A program made the position numbers and the translations under genes. The notes beneath the pieces are model-generated. The model was not told the DNA's origin. It saw only the letters and a program-made list of their open reading frames with translations, and did not search any database. From assembly GCA_033296885.1 (NCBI GenBank), contig MU863879.1, positions 186,001 to 250,000 on the forward strand: a stretch of 64,000 nucleotides of DNA. Reading direction: 5' to 3'. Origin of the DNA: Triangularia verruculosa (Eukaryota; Ascomycota; Sordariomycetes; Sordariales; Podosporaceae). This document shows, piece after piece, positions 12,180 to 24,172 of the stretch (position 1 is its first letter; the number at the start of each line of letters is the position of its first letter).

Positions 12180-12866
12180 ATTGACGAGAAGAAATCTAGG
12201 GATCCGAAAGTGAGGTGGGGCGGCAACAAGGGCAGCAGTAGCAGCATCAGCAGGGGGTAAGTTGTGGGGGTAAATATCTGGGCAATGGTTTGGATGTTTG
12301 GATGTGTTGATGACTTATGTTTTGGGGGAAACATTACAGACAAAGTAAAAAGGTACAAAAGAGCGGGGTATAAACTAAGATGATTATTGATGTAGACGTA
12401 GGAAGGAGAGGGAAAGGATTATTAGTTGGTAGATGATTTGCATGGAATGGTGGGTTTTTTTTAAAGGCAGGCATTTGGCTTTGGCTTTTTATTTTCGTCT
12501 GCGGGTTTTTTGGCTTGTGTTGATGTGTGTGTGTGTGTTGGGTGAAAATGATTTTGTATACCCTGTTTTTGATTCTCTTCTCTTCTCTGTCTTGGTATCC
12601 CTTTTCTGTCTTGGACGGGAGACGGTGCAGGTGGGTTGACGAAGGGGATGGATGTCAAGTAGATCTGTCATTGGTGGTTTACTGTTCATGGCACTGCATA
12701 GTTGATTAGGGGAGTAACAATAGGACAGCATTTTGGGACCGGGTTCTTTTACGAGGATGTGGCTTGAGGTTTTGTGACACATATGGCGGCAGCAGCAGGG
12801 AGGTGTTGCGGATGGGGGGGGAGATGGACTCTGACAATGGAACAACTCAAGGTACCGAATCGTTGG

Positions 12867-12888
12867 TTTTTTTTTTTTTTTTTTTTTT
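12867..12888. repeat. Poly(T) run of 22
   Basis: An uninterrupted run of 22 T. It is the longest mononucleotide run I noticed in the window. Confidence 0.9.
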
Positions 12889-12976
12889 CAATAACTCCCG
12901 ACTGACAAGACAAGCCGCGCGTCATGGGGAACCGATGGGAGATAATGTAATCATCACCAACATCTCTGTCATCAAT

Positions 12977-13027
12977 TGGAAAGGAAAGAAAAGTAAAGGA
13001 AAGGAAAGGGAAGGGAAGGAGGGTGGT
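12977..13027. repeat. Polypurine tract
   Basis: About 50 bases of GGAAA, GTAAA and GGGAA units with almost no pyrimidine on the plus strand. It could form triplex or nucleosome-excluding DNA. It lies downstream of the kinesin gene. Confidence 0.7.
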
Positions 13028-13743
13028 AGGTAGGTTGGGCAAGGGTTGTAATGAGGAAGTACGATGCTGCAGTGTCGTAGATCTGCACGGGAAGTTGGTT
13101 TTTTTTTGTGAGTGGGTGGGTTATTTTTAGGATTGGGGGATGGTTATCTAGTGCGATGGCTGCTGCTGTGGTATGGGGTGGTTTACGGGTGTGATGTGGT
13201 GTGGTGTGGACGGGATATATGGGGGGAGAGGTATCATTGGAATACTGCCGGGATTTTTGGGGGGATGGGAGATGAATGGTGGGATGGGGAGAGAGGTCGG
13301 GTGGTACCCTACTTTTGCGGTTGATAGCTGTTTGGTGGCGGACGTTGCGGTTGAACATGACGGGTCTTGATGGGGTAGAGGTGGGGTTTGTTCACCTAGG
13401 TGTGGGAGAAGTTGTCAAGGGAATACAATTGAGTCCATGATGAAAGTGTTTTCTTTGACGGGGCTGACTAGGTGTTGAAAGAACCTGCTGAGTTTCTGGG
13501 CTGTCATCTCGCCGAAACAACCAACGAAAGAAGTAACTGTATCTCTAGTTTAGTACCTTGGGAGTTAGTTTAGAGATGCAGAACTAACCAAGCTGTCAAG
13601 ATATCCTTCGCGGAAAACTAGGTTTACCTACACAGTGGAGGTAAAAGATTTTGGATGAGTGGAGTGAGAGAACGTTGTGGGCAAGACAAAATAGAGTCTG
13701 ACCAGACGATCAACACACTTGAAGATGGCCGGCGCGACCATGA

Positions 13744-13800
13744 CAAGATCTTATAGGCCTTTAAAGATAGCTGATAGTGTACTTGGAAGTACTTTCGAGG
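13744..13800. repeat. Short copy of the AAAGATAGYTGATAGG repeat
   Basis: Two to three imperfect units of about 20 bases: AAGATCTTATAGGCCTTT, AAAGATAGCTGATAGTGT and a diverged third. They match the block at 24781-24935 eleven kilobases away, including the CTTTAAAGATAG core. They appear to be remnants of a dispersed element. Confidence 0.5.
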
Positions 13801-14199
13801 CCCGTGGACTCTCTTTTGATGTCTGTACACAGCAGTCTCTCTTTCTACATCTACAACGTGCCAGGTGATCTAAGAAGCTCATAAATGCACATTATTACAA
13901 GCCCTGGCCACATATCATGAAAATGGTTTTGAATAACCCATATATTTCATATACCATTCCTCCCAATTCAGCTATTTACTATCGCTGTTGCTACCAGGAC
14001 AATGCACAGAGACGTTGTACACTTTTCCTCCCAAGACACCGTACACCCCGTATATCATCACCCTGGGGTATACCATCATCAAAAGCGTGAAAACAAAAAA
14101 CCCAAACCTGCCCAGTTTTCGTTGTTCATAAAACAGGGATACAAGACCTAATTAACTCCATACTCCCCTTTCCCCATACCTTAGCAGAATCGTCAAGTC

Positions 14200-16685
14200 T
14201 CAAGCAACCCAAACCAACACCCCCACCACCGCCGCCATCATCAACCCTCTACTCACACCCATACCAACCGCAGCATCCTCCTCATCCCCCCCTTGCACCG
14301 CCCCCGTGGCGGCAGCAACACCCCCGCTAGCCCTCGCCCCCGGCGTAATAACCACCGTCGGCCCAAACGGGAACCCCATCGTCGTCGTCCCAACCACCAC
14401 TCCACTGGGCCCAATAGTAATCACCTCCCCGCCCACCGTAGTAGTAATCGTCCTATCCCCCATCCCCCCAACCGACTCCGGCCCAATGGTATACGTAGTC
14501 GTCCTGACCACCACCACACTCGCGCCGACCTTTGTGATCGTCGCACCTCCGGCCACAACGTACTGCGTCTCCCCCGGCCGGGCCGCACTGCCACCAATAG
14601 TGATCGTGCCAGAAACAATACCGCTCGGGCCGAACGTGATCACATCGTCACCGATGGTGGTCGTGGACAGGGCCGGACCGTAGGTGATCGTCGTGCCGGA
14701 GATGACGGCAACAGAGGGGCCGATGGCCGTGACGAGTTCCCCGCCGACGATAACGACTTCTGTCGGGACGGGAGCAGCAGGGAGGTTGAAAGTTTGGGTG
14801 CCTGCTGCTACCGCCGTGGGGCCGATGGTGAAAGTTTCCCCGGCAACGACGGCGATGGTGGAGGTGGGGGAGAGAGTGTATGTACTCCCCCCGATCAAGA
14901 CCAGAGAGGAAGTCAAAACGACTTCTACTCCGCGCAGGGAAGTAGTGGTGGGAGTGGGTGGGTAGAACACCCCGCCACCGGTGGCGGTTACCCGGTCGAT
15001 GGTTGTGTCTGCACCTACGACCCTTGTTGGTTCGATGGTGAAGGTTTCGCCAGAGACAATCACGACTTGGGTCTTCTTGGTGGTGTTGTCTTTGATTGTG
15101 TTGTCGTTGATAACAATAGCGGTGGGTTGGATAATCACCGTCACTGGCGGGCGGGTGGGGGTAGCGGAGCGGGATTCCTCGACGGGTTGGGGTTTGTTTG
15201 GGTTAGGAGGGGGATTATTTGGGTTGTTGTTATTCCCAGGCTCATTTGGTTCTGATCCATAGGACGGGGTGGAGATGGGGTTGCCGCCGCCGTCTTCGGT
15301 GAGGGACTCGTGGTGGGCTTGGGTCCGCGGTGGTTGAGTGACACCATAATTAGGTGGTTTCATAGAAGTATACACAACGGCTGGGTTCTTGTCGGTGGTG
15401 ACAAACGTGACCGTGTTGGGTACGTTGCTTGTGTTTGGGGCGTAAGCCCAGTCGGATGTGGTTGTTGTGACGACGCACGTCGTGTCTTCTTTTCCAGTGC
15501 CGGTAGATGTGCAGTGCGAGATTGTCAACCTGATTGGTGACTCGACACATGTTGACGTGGGCGGGGGAGTCGAGATGGGGGGATACTCTGGCGTGTAGTC
15601 TTCCGGGTTGCCATACCAAGTCAGTGTGCTCGTGTGCACGACCGACCATACTGTGGGTGGGATAAGTCTGTCCGATAGCTGGCAAAAGCTCAGGGTGGTT
15701 GTTGGTGTAGAGACATGTGGCGTGGTTTGGTTAGGGTAGAGCACTGATGTCAGAAATGTCGAATTCGAGTACCCGTTCCAGGTCGATGTAGGTGTTGGAG
15801 TGGATTGGAACCCTAAATCAAACGTGGTTTCCATCGCAGACGTCGCAGGTTTAGCTGACGGTCTCGTTGGAGGACCCGCGGGACGTCCAACACCCGGTAT
15901 TCCCGGTAACACTGGCGCTGGTGCCGGTGCTGGCTCCTCCTCCTCCGGTTCCGGTTCCGGTTCTGGTTCCGGCACTAATCCCGCTGGGCTTCCCAGATCG
16001 ATATTCTCAACCTCATCTTGCGGGGCGGCAATGGGAGCTGGGGCAGCAGGCGGCCTACTCGGTGGCGTTCTAATCGGGCCCGCTGTGACCGATGTCGTCG
16101 TCTCAACAGGCGGCGGACCCCTCACAGTCCCTGGGTTCGGCACCACTGATATCCTCGTTGGGAGCACGGTCCGAGTAAAGGCGTTGGTGTCGGTTGTCAA
16201 GGTCCCATCTGCACCATATACCCCTGGATAAACATAATCCTCCGCTGCTGGCGTTGGTCGTGCTGATGCCGCAGTTAATCTTAGCAGACCACCGCCTTCC
16301 ACGATAGTAACCTCGTCCTCTTCCAAGTCGACATCATCCTCCAGCCCAATGACACTCGCAACCGAAACACCTGGCCGAGGGGGTCCTATTGGTGGTACCT
16401 TCTTGCTAGTTGTGAAGGTGGTAGGCGTGCCAGGCAGGTCTATTGGTGTTGGTGGCGGTGTAGGATATGATGTGATGATGGGTGTTGTTGGTTCTGATAT
16501 TGGTGTAGTGGCGTTCTGGACAACATCGACACCAGCTCCATCCTGCCTCCTGAATCGAGCTGCTACTGGTGATTAGAACCAATGCTTACCCACGACAAGA
16601 CTGTTGACTCACCTTCAACACCACTGTTGAGGCCGGCGCCAGAAAGCGCCGCAATGGAAAGTAACAACCTCCTACCCCCAACCAT
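14200..16685 (-). CDS. Secreted Thr/Ser/Pro-rich repeat protein, probable GPI anchor
   Basis: Exons as complement are 16685-16613 and 16559-14200, giving 810 residues; an alternative acceptor three bases earlier is possible. The short first exon encodes MVGGRRLLLSIAALSGAGL, a signal peptide. The next exon opens with RFRRQ, a possible Kex2-like site. The middle is Pro/Thr/Ser-rich with an EPEPEPEPEEEE run (plus strand about 15938-15976) and many NXS/T sites. The C-terminal 250 residues contain roughly six to eight diverged beta-type repeats of the form GGxxxTIGPxxVVxGTTT (about 14330-15060). The end, GLMMAAVVGVLVWVA, looks like a GPI signal after an Asp/Glu/Gly stretch. It is probably a wall or surface adhesin-like protein. 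I do not recognise a named family. Confidence 0.75.
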
Positions 16686-19600
16686 CCTGCTCTATTGTGG
16701 GGGATCCTATGACTGAAAAGATTCACACGTTTTGCCACGAGGACCAATCTATCGTCTGAGTAGATGATGTAGGGCCCTATCCACCTCATCCATGCACCTC
16801 AGCCGCGGTATCGATATACTGACATCAGGATGCTATAACCATGGCGACTCGACGGGAATAGAAAGCAGCAACTGGTTCGAGATATGTGTGGGAAGGGAAA
16901 CCGGGTGAGAGAGGTTGACACCAAAACACAACGTTCCTGCAAGGGATTCGGGAGGTCGGACGACGGGTATTATCCAAGCCCTGAGACAACACAACCACCC
17001 GGCGTCTGTCCACCGCGCATCGGAATAATTGCTGGTGGAAATCGCTTGTCCGGCATTCCACAGAACCCAAGATTTTGTGAGAGGGGACTCTTTTACCACC
17101 TCTGTAAATGGCCTGCTCCGTTTTCTCACAACGCTAGGTTTGAGCCTAATAACAAGCACTGTGGGACGATCATTTGGAAAGGAAGCCGCCGGCCACACGA
17201 GCCAAAGGGCAGAGGACAAAAAAGAGAGAGAAGAAGAGATCCGGGGGTGAGAAGGCTTGCCAAGGACCGATGGGCAAGCAAGGGGCAACGAAGCACCCGA
17301 TGGAGAGACAAGGGTATTTCTGCCCCCCATCCCCCTGCTCTGGCCAGCCATGCCAGCCCACTCCGAGGGGACGGGACTTGAGTGAATCGGGTCAAGATCC
17401 ACGATTGGCCAGTTTCTTGGCCCCAGACCTGCCAGCTACCGGTTGACACGGGAGCGCGGGAAGAGGAAAAAGAGGCTGGAGCGACTTGGGCTCAGCGCTG
17501 ACCGTTTTGACTCAAGCAACAAGACGATCTTCGATAAGGCAAAATGCTTGGCTTTTGCAAAGAAACAATGAGAGAAAATGTTCCGAGCCTTGTCTGTGTT
17601 TGTGTGGTCGATTACGAATATCTTTCTCGTCCAACATCTCACAACAACGTCGCTCTCAATGACCACGTCCCATCACAGTTCCCCAAAACAGACCTCCCTT
17701 GTTACCTCTCTATCCGACCCGAAGGCCCTCCGCGTGTATGGTGGCTATCTATTATGCAGCAACTTGGTTCGTGGTGGAATCAGGTAAAAAGAGAGGACGA
17801 TGGCGGGCTTTGGCTGGCCGGGAGGGCAAGTTAATAAATGATGTGCATGCAACTGGCTCATCAGTTGGATGGCACCTTCAGGTCGGCGACTCGTTTAATG
17901 CCAACCCGAAATCAGTGTAACCGAACGATGGAATCGAAGAAGCCACCCACTGCCCAGACTTGCCGAGCACCACATTGGGGAGGCGTACCAGAGTCCTTCC
18001 ACTGGCCGTGCTGGCGTCTAGTTATTCCCGTACCTGCGCCCTTTGTGTTCCCCCTCTCATCAGCCAGCTGTATGTATGGCGCTACTACAACCACGAAAGA
18101 CGCGGTTTTATGGTTCAGAGGGGGCATTTCGGTCCGCTCGCCCTCGATCCCACAGCTGGAACGATATGCAGAGGCGGCAGGTCAGAGACATGTCCCCTTT
18201 TGTGTTGCTTCTTTTGCGTTTATCATTATCTCTCTCCCACAAGGCTTGGTATCGTTTGATATAAAACACAGTGTGGGAATGACAACAGAATGGAGTGCAA
18301 TCTTATCAGGTCTATGCTTCCCGTCGGGGCGTTCCTCCGTAGTGCTGAGGTGGTGGAGATGATAACGTGCGCAAGCCGATCGACATCTGGAGAAGCCTGA
18401 CTAGGGTTAACCGTGGCCTCCTTGGCTTTCTTGGCTGTGCTCGGCAATTGTACAGACCTTACGATGCCAGAGAGACCGCGAGAAAGCTGCCGGTCAGCCG
18501 ACAGGGGGAATCGGGGATATGCATCTCGATATCTGGCGAGAGGAATTGTGGCGTCTGCTAAACTCCCGCAACTCCGCTGAGGCTTGTGGGCGACAGTACA
18601 AACGACTCTGCATCTGCTCGGGCCAATACGATCATGTCTTGTATCTGCGAGGGCATAACCACTCAGTTGTCTTAGACCATGTCTCTTTTCATATCTGGCT
18701 CTTGGATCTGTCTGTCTCCTTTGCACAGAATGCTGACCGTGTTGGAATGAGAGGTTCCTGTCTGAGGTCTCGAGCCGCCATTTATCTCGGTTGCCTGTTA
18801 ACGGGGGTTTCGACCCATGGTACCGAGCAACATTGCTATACAGCGCAAAACGTAAGACGGTTCCCATTCCGGACTTTTGAGACTTCACGTTACAACGGGT
18901 AACAGAAAGTCCCGTGGCCAATAAGATGCGCTGGCAAGCGAGAGTAGAAAAACGACCGATGCATAACAAGACAAGTCAGCAGCTGAGCTGGGACTGTTGA
19001 GAGTTTCAAATGTGCTTGGATGTGTTTGGAAGTTGTTTTCTGGAATGACGAATGTCGACAGCATTTCTAGCTAGTGAAACTTGTGATAATTGCATAAGAG
19101 GTGAAAATCGACTGCCGGGCTGTAGAGGGTGAGCCGCATGCATGGCTGAACGCCAGAGAGCACGCAACGCCTTCCTCTTTGGGCGCCAGAGCTCGAAAAG
19201 CCGAGATGGTGAGGGCTTCACCAACCTGCTTCTTCAGGCCTGACGGAGTCCGCGATGGGCAGGTCCTGGAATTCTGCCGTGCTCAAGAGCCGGCACCAAG
19301 CTGGCAACTGTCAAGATTGGCGCGCGTCGTCAACAAGGACACTGACGGTGGGCAGAGAACAATTAACAAGAAAGCGTCATGTGCTCGGCCGGTGTGGATG
19401 GTCCGGACTCTGGTGGCCTGAACGGAAGGATTTGGTTGCGAGGGCTCGGTAAAATAGGTGGTATCGAATTTAGCCAGAGTGACCCCTCGCCTTCTGTAAG
19501 TGGTGAAATAGATTGCCTCTGCCGTGTTTGATGCATCCTTGGTTCCTCTATCTCATCCCAGCCAGACAGCGGCACTGAGGTCCGTGAGGATGGAGGGCTT

Positions 19601-21198
19601 CATGATTGCCACCGATATTCGACCAATATAACAGCATTGCTGTCGCCGTAGCCGCGTGAAAGGTTGAGCGTGTCGTCGATAACCGCCAGTGGTACTTTGA
19701 GCCTGTCCGGGAACCGGGCCTCACAGCGTTATCATCGTCCCAGGGAAACTTGAAGAAGCATAGCTTAAAACGCACGAGTCGATCGTCTGTTGCTAGCTTG
19801 AGCTTGGCTGTTCAGGTAAGGAATTCCCAAGCGTCAGGGTCCGAAACCAAGGCTGGTCTTCCGGCACTTGCAGTTCCCAGGAGCGCGTCGAACGGCTTCG
19901 CAAGCGAGGGCATTGCCCCCGCAAGTGGGATGGAATGGCTGTTGTCAGTTGTACAGACTTGAGTTGGTAAGACTTGCAGGATGGTAGGTATCACCAATGT
20001 TGTTTAAATTTGCGAATTCGCAGTCCAGGAGATTCTTGTCCGATCCTAGAGGGGTTATCAAAGGGCCTGATGCCTGCTAGTCCAAGAAACGGCGCTCCAG
20101 CGTTCGTTGGGAAAGCTCCACCTAGGTGAGGCTAAGAAATGACTCCAGGTCTGCCATGTTTCTCTCCCGCCGTTTCCCCACACTCAGCGAGCGGCGCGGC
20201 GACGATATCGATCATGGATTTGCACGCGGGCTGGCCGGTGGTGGGCGAGTCTGACGCTTGTGAGTGGCTGGCCTGGGGGGGCTTCGGCTGGAGGTTGCTA
20301 GAGCAGGGCGGAGGCACAGAAAGAACGATTCTATGCACATCAGATGGAGAGTTCGAGCGGACGGTGTCGCAGCCACGTGCCGGGGTTCGCGTCTGAGACA
20401 TGGCTGACGAGATCATCTCGCTGGCAATTAACTGACGGCTTCCCCAGTAAAGTCGGTGGAAGATAGGAGGATGACCAAGCATTGCAGTGCTTTTAGCCAG
20501 CAGCACCTACCTGTACCTGCCCTGTACCTTCTGTCCCTTGAGGTTGCCTTCGGGAAGGCGGGGGGACGCGGGGGACGGGCCAGCCTTTCTCGTTCGTCTC
20601 TTTTTCGCTGACGGAACTTTTTGAAGCAGGATCCATTGTCACCCCAAGGAAGGGATGACCAGCACCCGACTGCGCTGTCTGGGCACCCATTCCAGTGCCA
20701 ATTCCACCTGCTCTCGCTTCCTCCGTCAACTTTTCTAAAGTGAGGCCTGGGCCACGTTGGACCCCAATAGCCGGGTCGACTGCAGTGCTGATCTCTACCT
20801 GTCTGTTTTCCGACTGGCATTTCCTATTTTCCGCCGTCTCATCATTCGTCCCGCCAGACGCATCCTCCACTCCCTCCCTCCCCACCCCCCTGGGTGCTGT
20901 GTTGTGTTGGTTCCCCAGGCCTGAGTGGAACCTGCCCTGCCTTTGCCCTGCCTTTGCCCTGCCGCGGTCTACCGACGGCTGAGAGCAGGCCTGTCAATTG
21001 CCTGTCCTCCAACTGTTCCTATCCACTGCTTTCTTCCACCTCATCAGACCTACCGACTAACGGCGTCCTGTAGTCCATGGCACAACAACACGACGTCGCA
21101 AATGTCCTAGGGCCTCTGCTCTCGTGACAGACCGTTGTTGCCCGCGCGCACCCCTTCCCCAGCGCCGCCAGATCGGGTCAGGGTAGGGTGCTGCAACA
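16686..21198. other. 4.5-kb divergent intergenic region
   Basis: The two flanking surface-protein genes are transcribed away from this gap, the longest in the window. Open frames of up to 247 codons exist, but their translations are rich in Arg, Ser and Cys, show no domain and do not join across plausible introns. A TATA-like GATATAAAAC sits near 18258. A telomere-like TAGGGTTA is at 18402-18409, and a CCCTGCCTTTG tandem repeat is at about 20930-20966. The region could hold long regulatory sequence or a non-coding transcript, but I cannot show either. Confidence 0.5.
20930..20966. repeat. Short tandem repeat, TTTGCCCTGCC units
   Basis: About three copies of a 10-12 base unit (CCTGCCCTGCCTTTGCCCTG...). 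It lies about 240 bases upstream of the membrane pseudoprotease start, probably in its leader or promoter. Confidence 0.6.
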
Positions 21199-24157
21199 AT
21201 GCGGTTGCCCTGTCGTTCGACCGCTGTCATCTGTGACATCTTGCTGCTGTTGTCCGCGTCACGACTTGCTGCTGCCGACGATGCTGCCACCAAGGCGCCC
21301 GCTGCTCCTCTCTGGATCCAGCCTTCTGGAGAATGGTTTGTGCCTTGCCCCTCTTGTGTCATCGGCCCCGGACCTTGGCCCCTCTTGCTGACGCTGCTGG
21401 CAGGTATGGTATCGACGGCACATGGTCCAATTTCATGTTTGTGATAGGCTCGCCAGCTGAAATTGTCTACCTCACGCCATCGACGGCCTTGTCGGAAATC
21501 TGGACGATATCTAGCGGCGGTTGTCACCCAGTCCAGATCTGTATCAATGCTCGGGGTGGGGTCTTCAACTCGTCCATGTCGGAATCATGGCAGCCATTGG
21601 GGGCTTGGAAGCTGGGCATGAACCAAACGGGAATGGGAGGAAATGGTGACTATGGTCTGGAAACGCTGGGGTTCGTCAACACTCTAACGTCGGTTTCGAC
21701 TCTCATCGAGAACACCTTGGTCGCCGCCATCAACGATACGCAGTACTATAATGGCTTTGTCGGGCTTGGTGTCACGCCTGGGAACTTTGGCTCCAACGAG
21801 TCAACTCCTTTTATCCCACAGCTTGCCCAGGTCTACGGCACCATTCCCAGCCATAGCTACGGGTACACAGCGGGCGCCTACTACCGTGAAAGTAAGTTAT
21901 TCGGTTCTGCCCCCGTCTGGGGGGTAGGTGGTGAGCATATACTAACTCAATCCAAGATGGCAACAAGGGCAGCGGCACGGTTGCCTCCCTGACTCTGGGA
22001 GGGTACGACAAGCTTCGATTTGTGCCGCATGGCACAAACTTTGCCCTCGATCCGATGACGCGCCTTCCGCTCGTTCGCTTGCGTGGTGTGACGGCACAGA
22101 TCACAGGCAAGGACAAGGCCCCAGCTGCTAACTGGACATCAACAAGTCGGACACTGGTGAACATGGATGACTCCATCACAGCTTTCATCGACTCCTCTAC
22201 GCCATATCTGTGGCTACCGACCGAAGTATGCGACCGATTTGCTGATGCTCTCAATCTGACATGGAGGGAGGATCTTGGATTGTACACTTTCGCTGGAGGA
22301 GGGGAGCAGTACACACGGTTCCAAAACGACGACTCTTTGTCCTTCACCTTTACCCTTTCGAGCTTTGACAACACGGACAACTTCGGACAGCCGTTTAATG
22401 TTCCCGGCATCGTCAACATTACGGTTCCTTCGGCAGCGTTTGCACAAGTGTTGCGTTACCCATTCAGAAACGTTATTCAATGGGGCGATTCGAGCATTCC
22501 ATATTTCCCCCTGAAGCGTTCGACCAAGGAGGGCAACAATAACATATACATAATAGGCCGAGCATTTATGCAGGAGGCATACATCATCACCACCTACGAC
22601 AAGAGCATATTCTCGCTTCACCAAGCATTATTTCCCGAAAGTGCCTCGAGCAACTACTCGCTAGAGGCGATTGCAAGGCCGCCCGATAGCCCCTATCCTG
22701 AATTTACAAGCGCGCCTGATCTGAATACAACAAACAACAGACTGGGAACTGGTCAGACTGTGGGCATCGTGTTCAGTGCTTTCATTACTGGCAGTATCTT
22801 GGGACTTCTGATATGGTTTTGCTGCCGGCGGAAGAAGTCCAAGCAAAACCCTCAAACGGCCGAGACAGATGAAGATAAACGCGAGGCTCAGGTTGCAGAA
22901 GAAGAGGAGCCACAGAGCCCGGTTAAGAAGGTGTTTTCGTTGATCATCAGAAGGAAGAGGTCAAGGAAACCAGAAGCGCATGAGGCACATAACAACAGCA
23001 TCCAGCCTGTTGAAGTCGGTGCGGATGAGGAGCACCAAGTATACGAGTTGCCAGTTCCCCCAGAACCTGTCGAATTGGACAGCCATGACCTTGGGGACGA
23101 TGAAACCGATATTGGGGTAGACAGCACACACGGGATGAGTGAATATGAAGTCACCCAGCGAAAGCTGGAAAGACAGATGCGAGGGCCTGTGCCGACATAC
23201 ACACCGGCGTCCACACACATGACGATACCAACAAACCACAATCCGGAAAAGTCCATGCAGGATATGAGTCAAGTTGCTCACTACCGACCGCCAGAATCTC
23301 CTTCCCCTGCATCCTCACCAACATACGCCAGTGGCGACTCACTTCCAAACTCCCTTCCATCGCCAATGACACCACACGGAGATTGGGCTGGGAGGATGTT
23401 TGATCTCCCATCACCAATGACGGTCGCCCCTCCACCATTACATTTATACCCCGGCGGCCGGGCAACAACTACCTCCGATCCATCTAGCTCGAGTTACTCG
23501 CCCGTCTCCCCCACCTCCGCGCAAACCTTCGCCCCATCCTTTGTTAGCCGCTCCGATTCCAACGACGGCGTCTCACCTACCTCCCTCACCACCGCATCAA
23601 TGCGGTTACCTCCCCCATCATTCCAACGAACACCCATCGACAACTCCCGTGTGATTTGTCTGGGCCCATTACCAGAACACATTGAACTCCCTACTCAACG
23701 GCCGCCCCCTCCACCAACACCTACCACCAGAATTTTCAACTCTGACGGGCAACCAATAGAAGACGTGTCACCGATATCGCCAACATCGCCATTACCACTC
23801 CCGCCAGGGAGGCTAGGGGGACATTATCGGTCAGAGACCAACGGGTCGAACGAGACCCTAGGGAGCAATTTTACGGAGGAGGAAGGGGAGATCTTGACGA
23901 GGGCTGTCAGTAATCCCGTGGCTGCGCCAGAACAACGACAACGACAACAACCGCGGCAGCGGATATCGAGGCAAGAGGCGCAACGACGGCCGCCGCCACG
24001 GCGGATTTCTTTGTTGCAGCCCCGTGGGGGGGCAGACGAGGAAGAAGACATGCCGAATAGCCCGCAGAGCATGGAGAGGATTGAAGGGCGGGATGGGCTG
24101 ATTCATGTGCCGCAGGTGGCGGATAAGAGGTATAGCTGGGAGGAGGGGAGCGGGTGA
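21199..24157 (+). CDS. Single-pass membrane protein with degenerate aspartic-protease (A1) domain
   Basis: Exons 21199-21335, 21404-21891 and 21957-24157 give 941 residues. Residues 1-25 form a signal peptide (VICDILLLLSASRLAAA). A pepsin-like ectodomain follows, with about ten NXS/T sites. The first active-site motif, normally DTGSS, reads STALS in VYLTPSTALSEIW (about 21480-21494), so its catalytic Asp is missing. The second site keeps Asp but reads FIDSSTPYLW (about 22183-22212). The FMxxIGSP and Gly-rich strands around them support the fold. A transmembrane helix lies at about 476-500 (GIVFSAFITGSILGLLIWFCC) with CCRRKKSK after it. A cytosolic tail of about 440 residues follows: acidic, then very rich in Pro/Ser, with runs of QRQRQQPRQR. 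It is probably a non-catalytic surface sensor or scaffold; function unknown. Confidence 0.85.
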
Positions 24158-24172
24158 TGATGATGATGATGA
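24155..24172 (+). repeat. TGA microsatellite beginning with the stop codon
   Basis: The TGA stop of the pseudoprotease is the first of about six consecutive TGA units. Any slippage in whole units leaves a stop in frame. Confidence 0.8.

Larger units (their letters stand above)
12180..14199. other. Convergent intergenic region with simple repeats
   Basis: Kinesin (+) and the repeat protein (-) both end at this 2-kb gap. It contains a TG run (12525-12539), a 22-T run (12867-12888), a purine tract of GGAAA/GGGAA units (12977-13027), a very G-rich stretch (13110-13310) and a copy of the AT-rich repeat at 13744-13800. No gene is seen. Confidence 0.6.

Noticed and set aside
16833..17402. 189-codon minus-strand open frame upstream of the repeat-protein gene
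   Set aside because: Overlaps several other frames of similar length on both strands and has no recognisable feature.
18226..18969. 247-codon minus-strand open frame in the 4.5-kb gap
   Set aside because: Arg/Ser/Cys-rich translation with no hydrophobic pattern, domain or conserved exon partner; frames of this size occur by chance in GC-rich DNA.
20493..20885. 130-codon minus-strand frame upstream of the pseudoprotease
   Set aside because: Low-complexity Gly/Glu/Thr translation, no splice partner, and it lies in the likely leader of the plus-strand gene.
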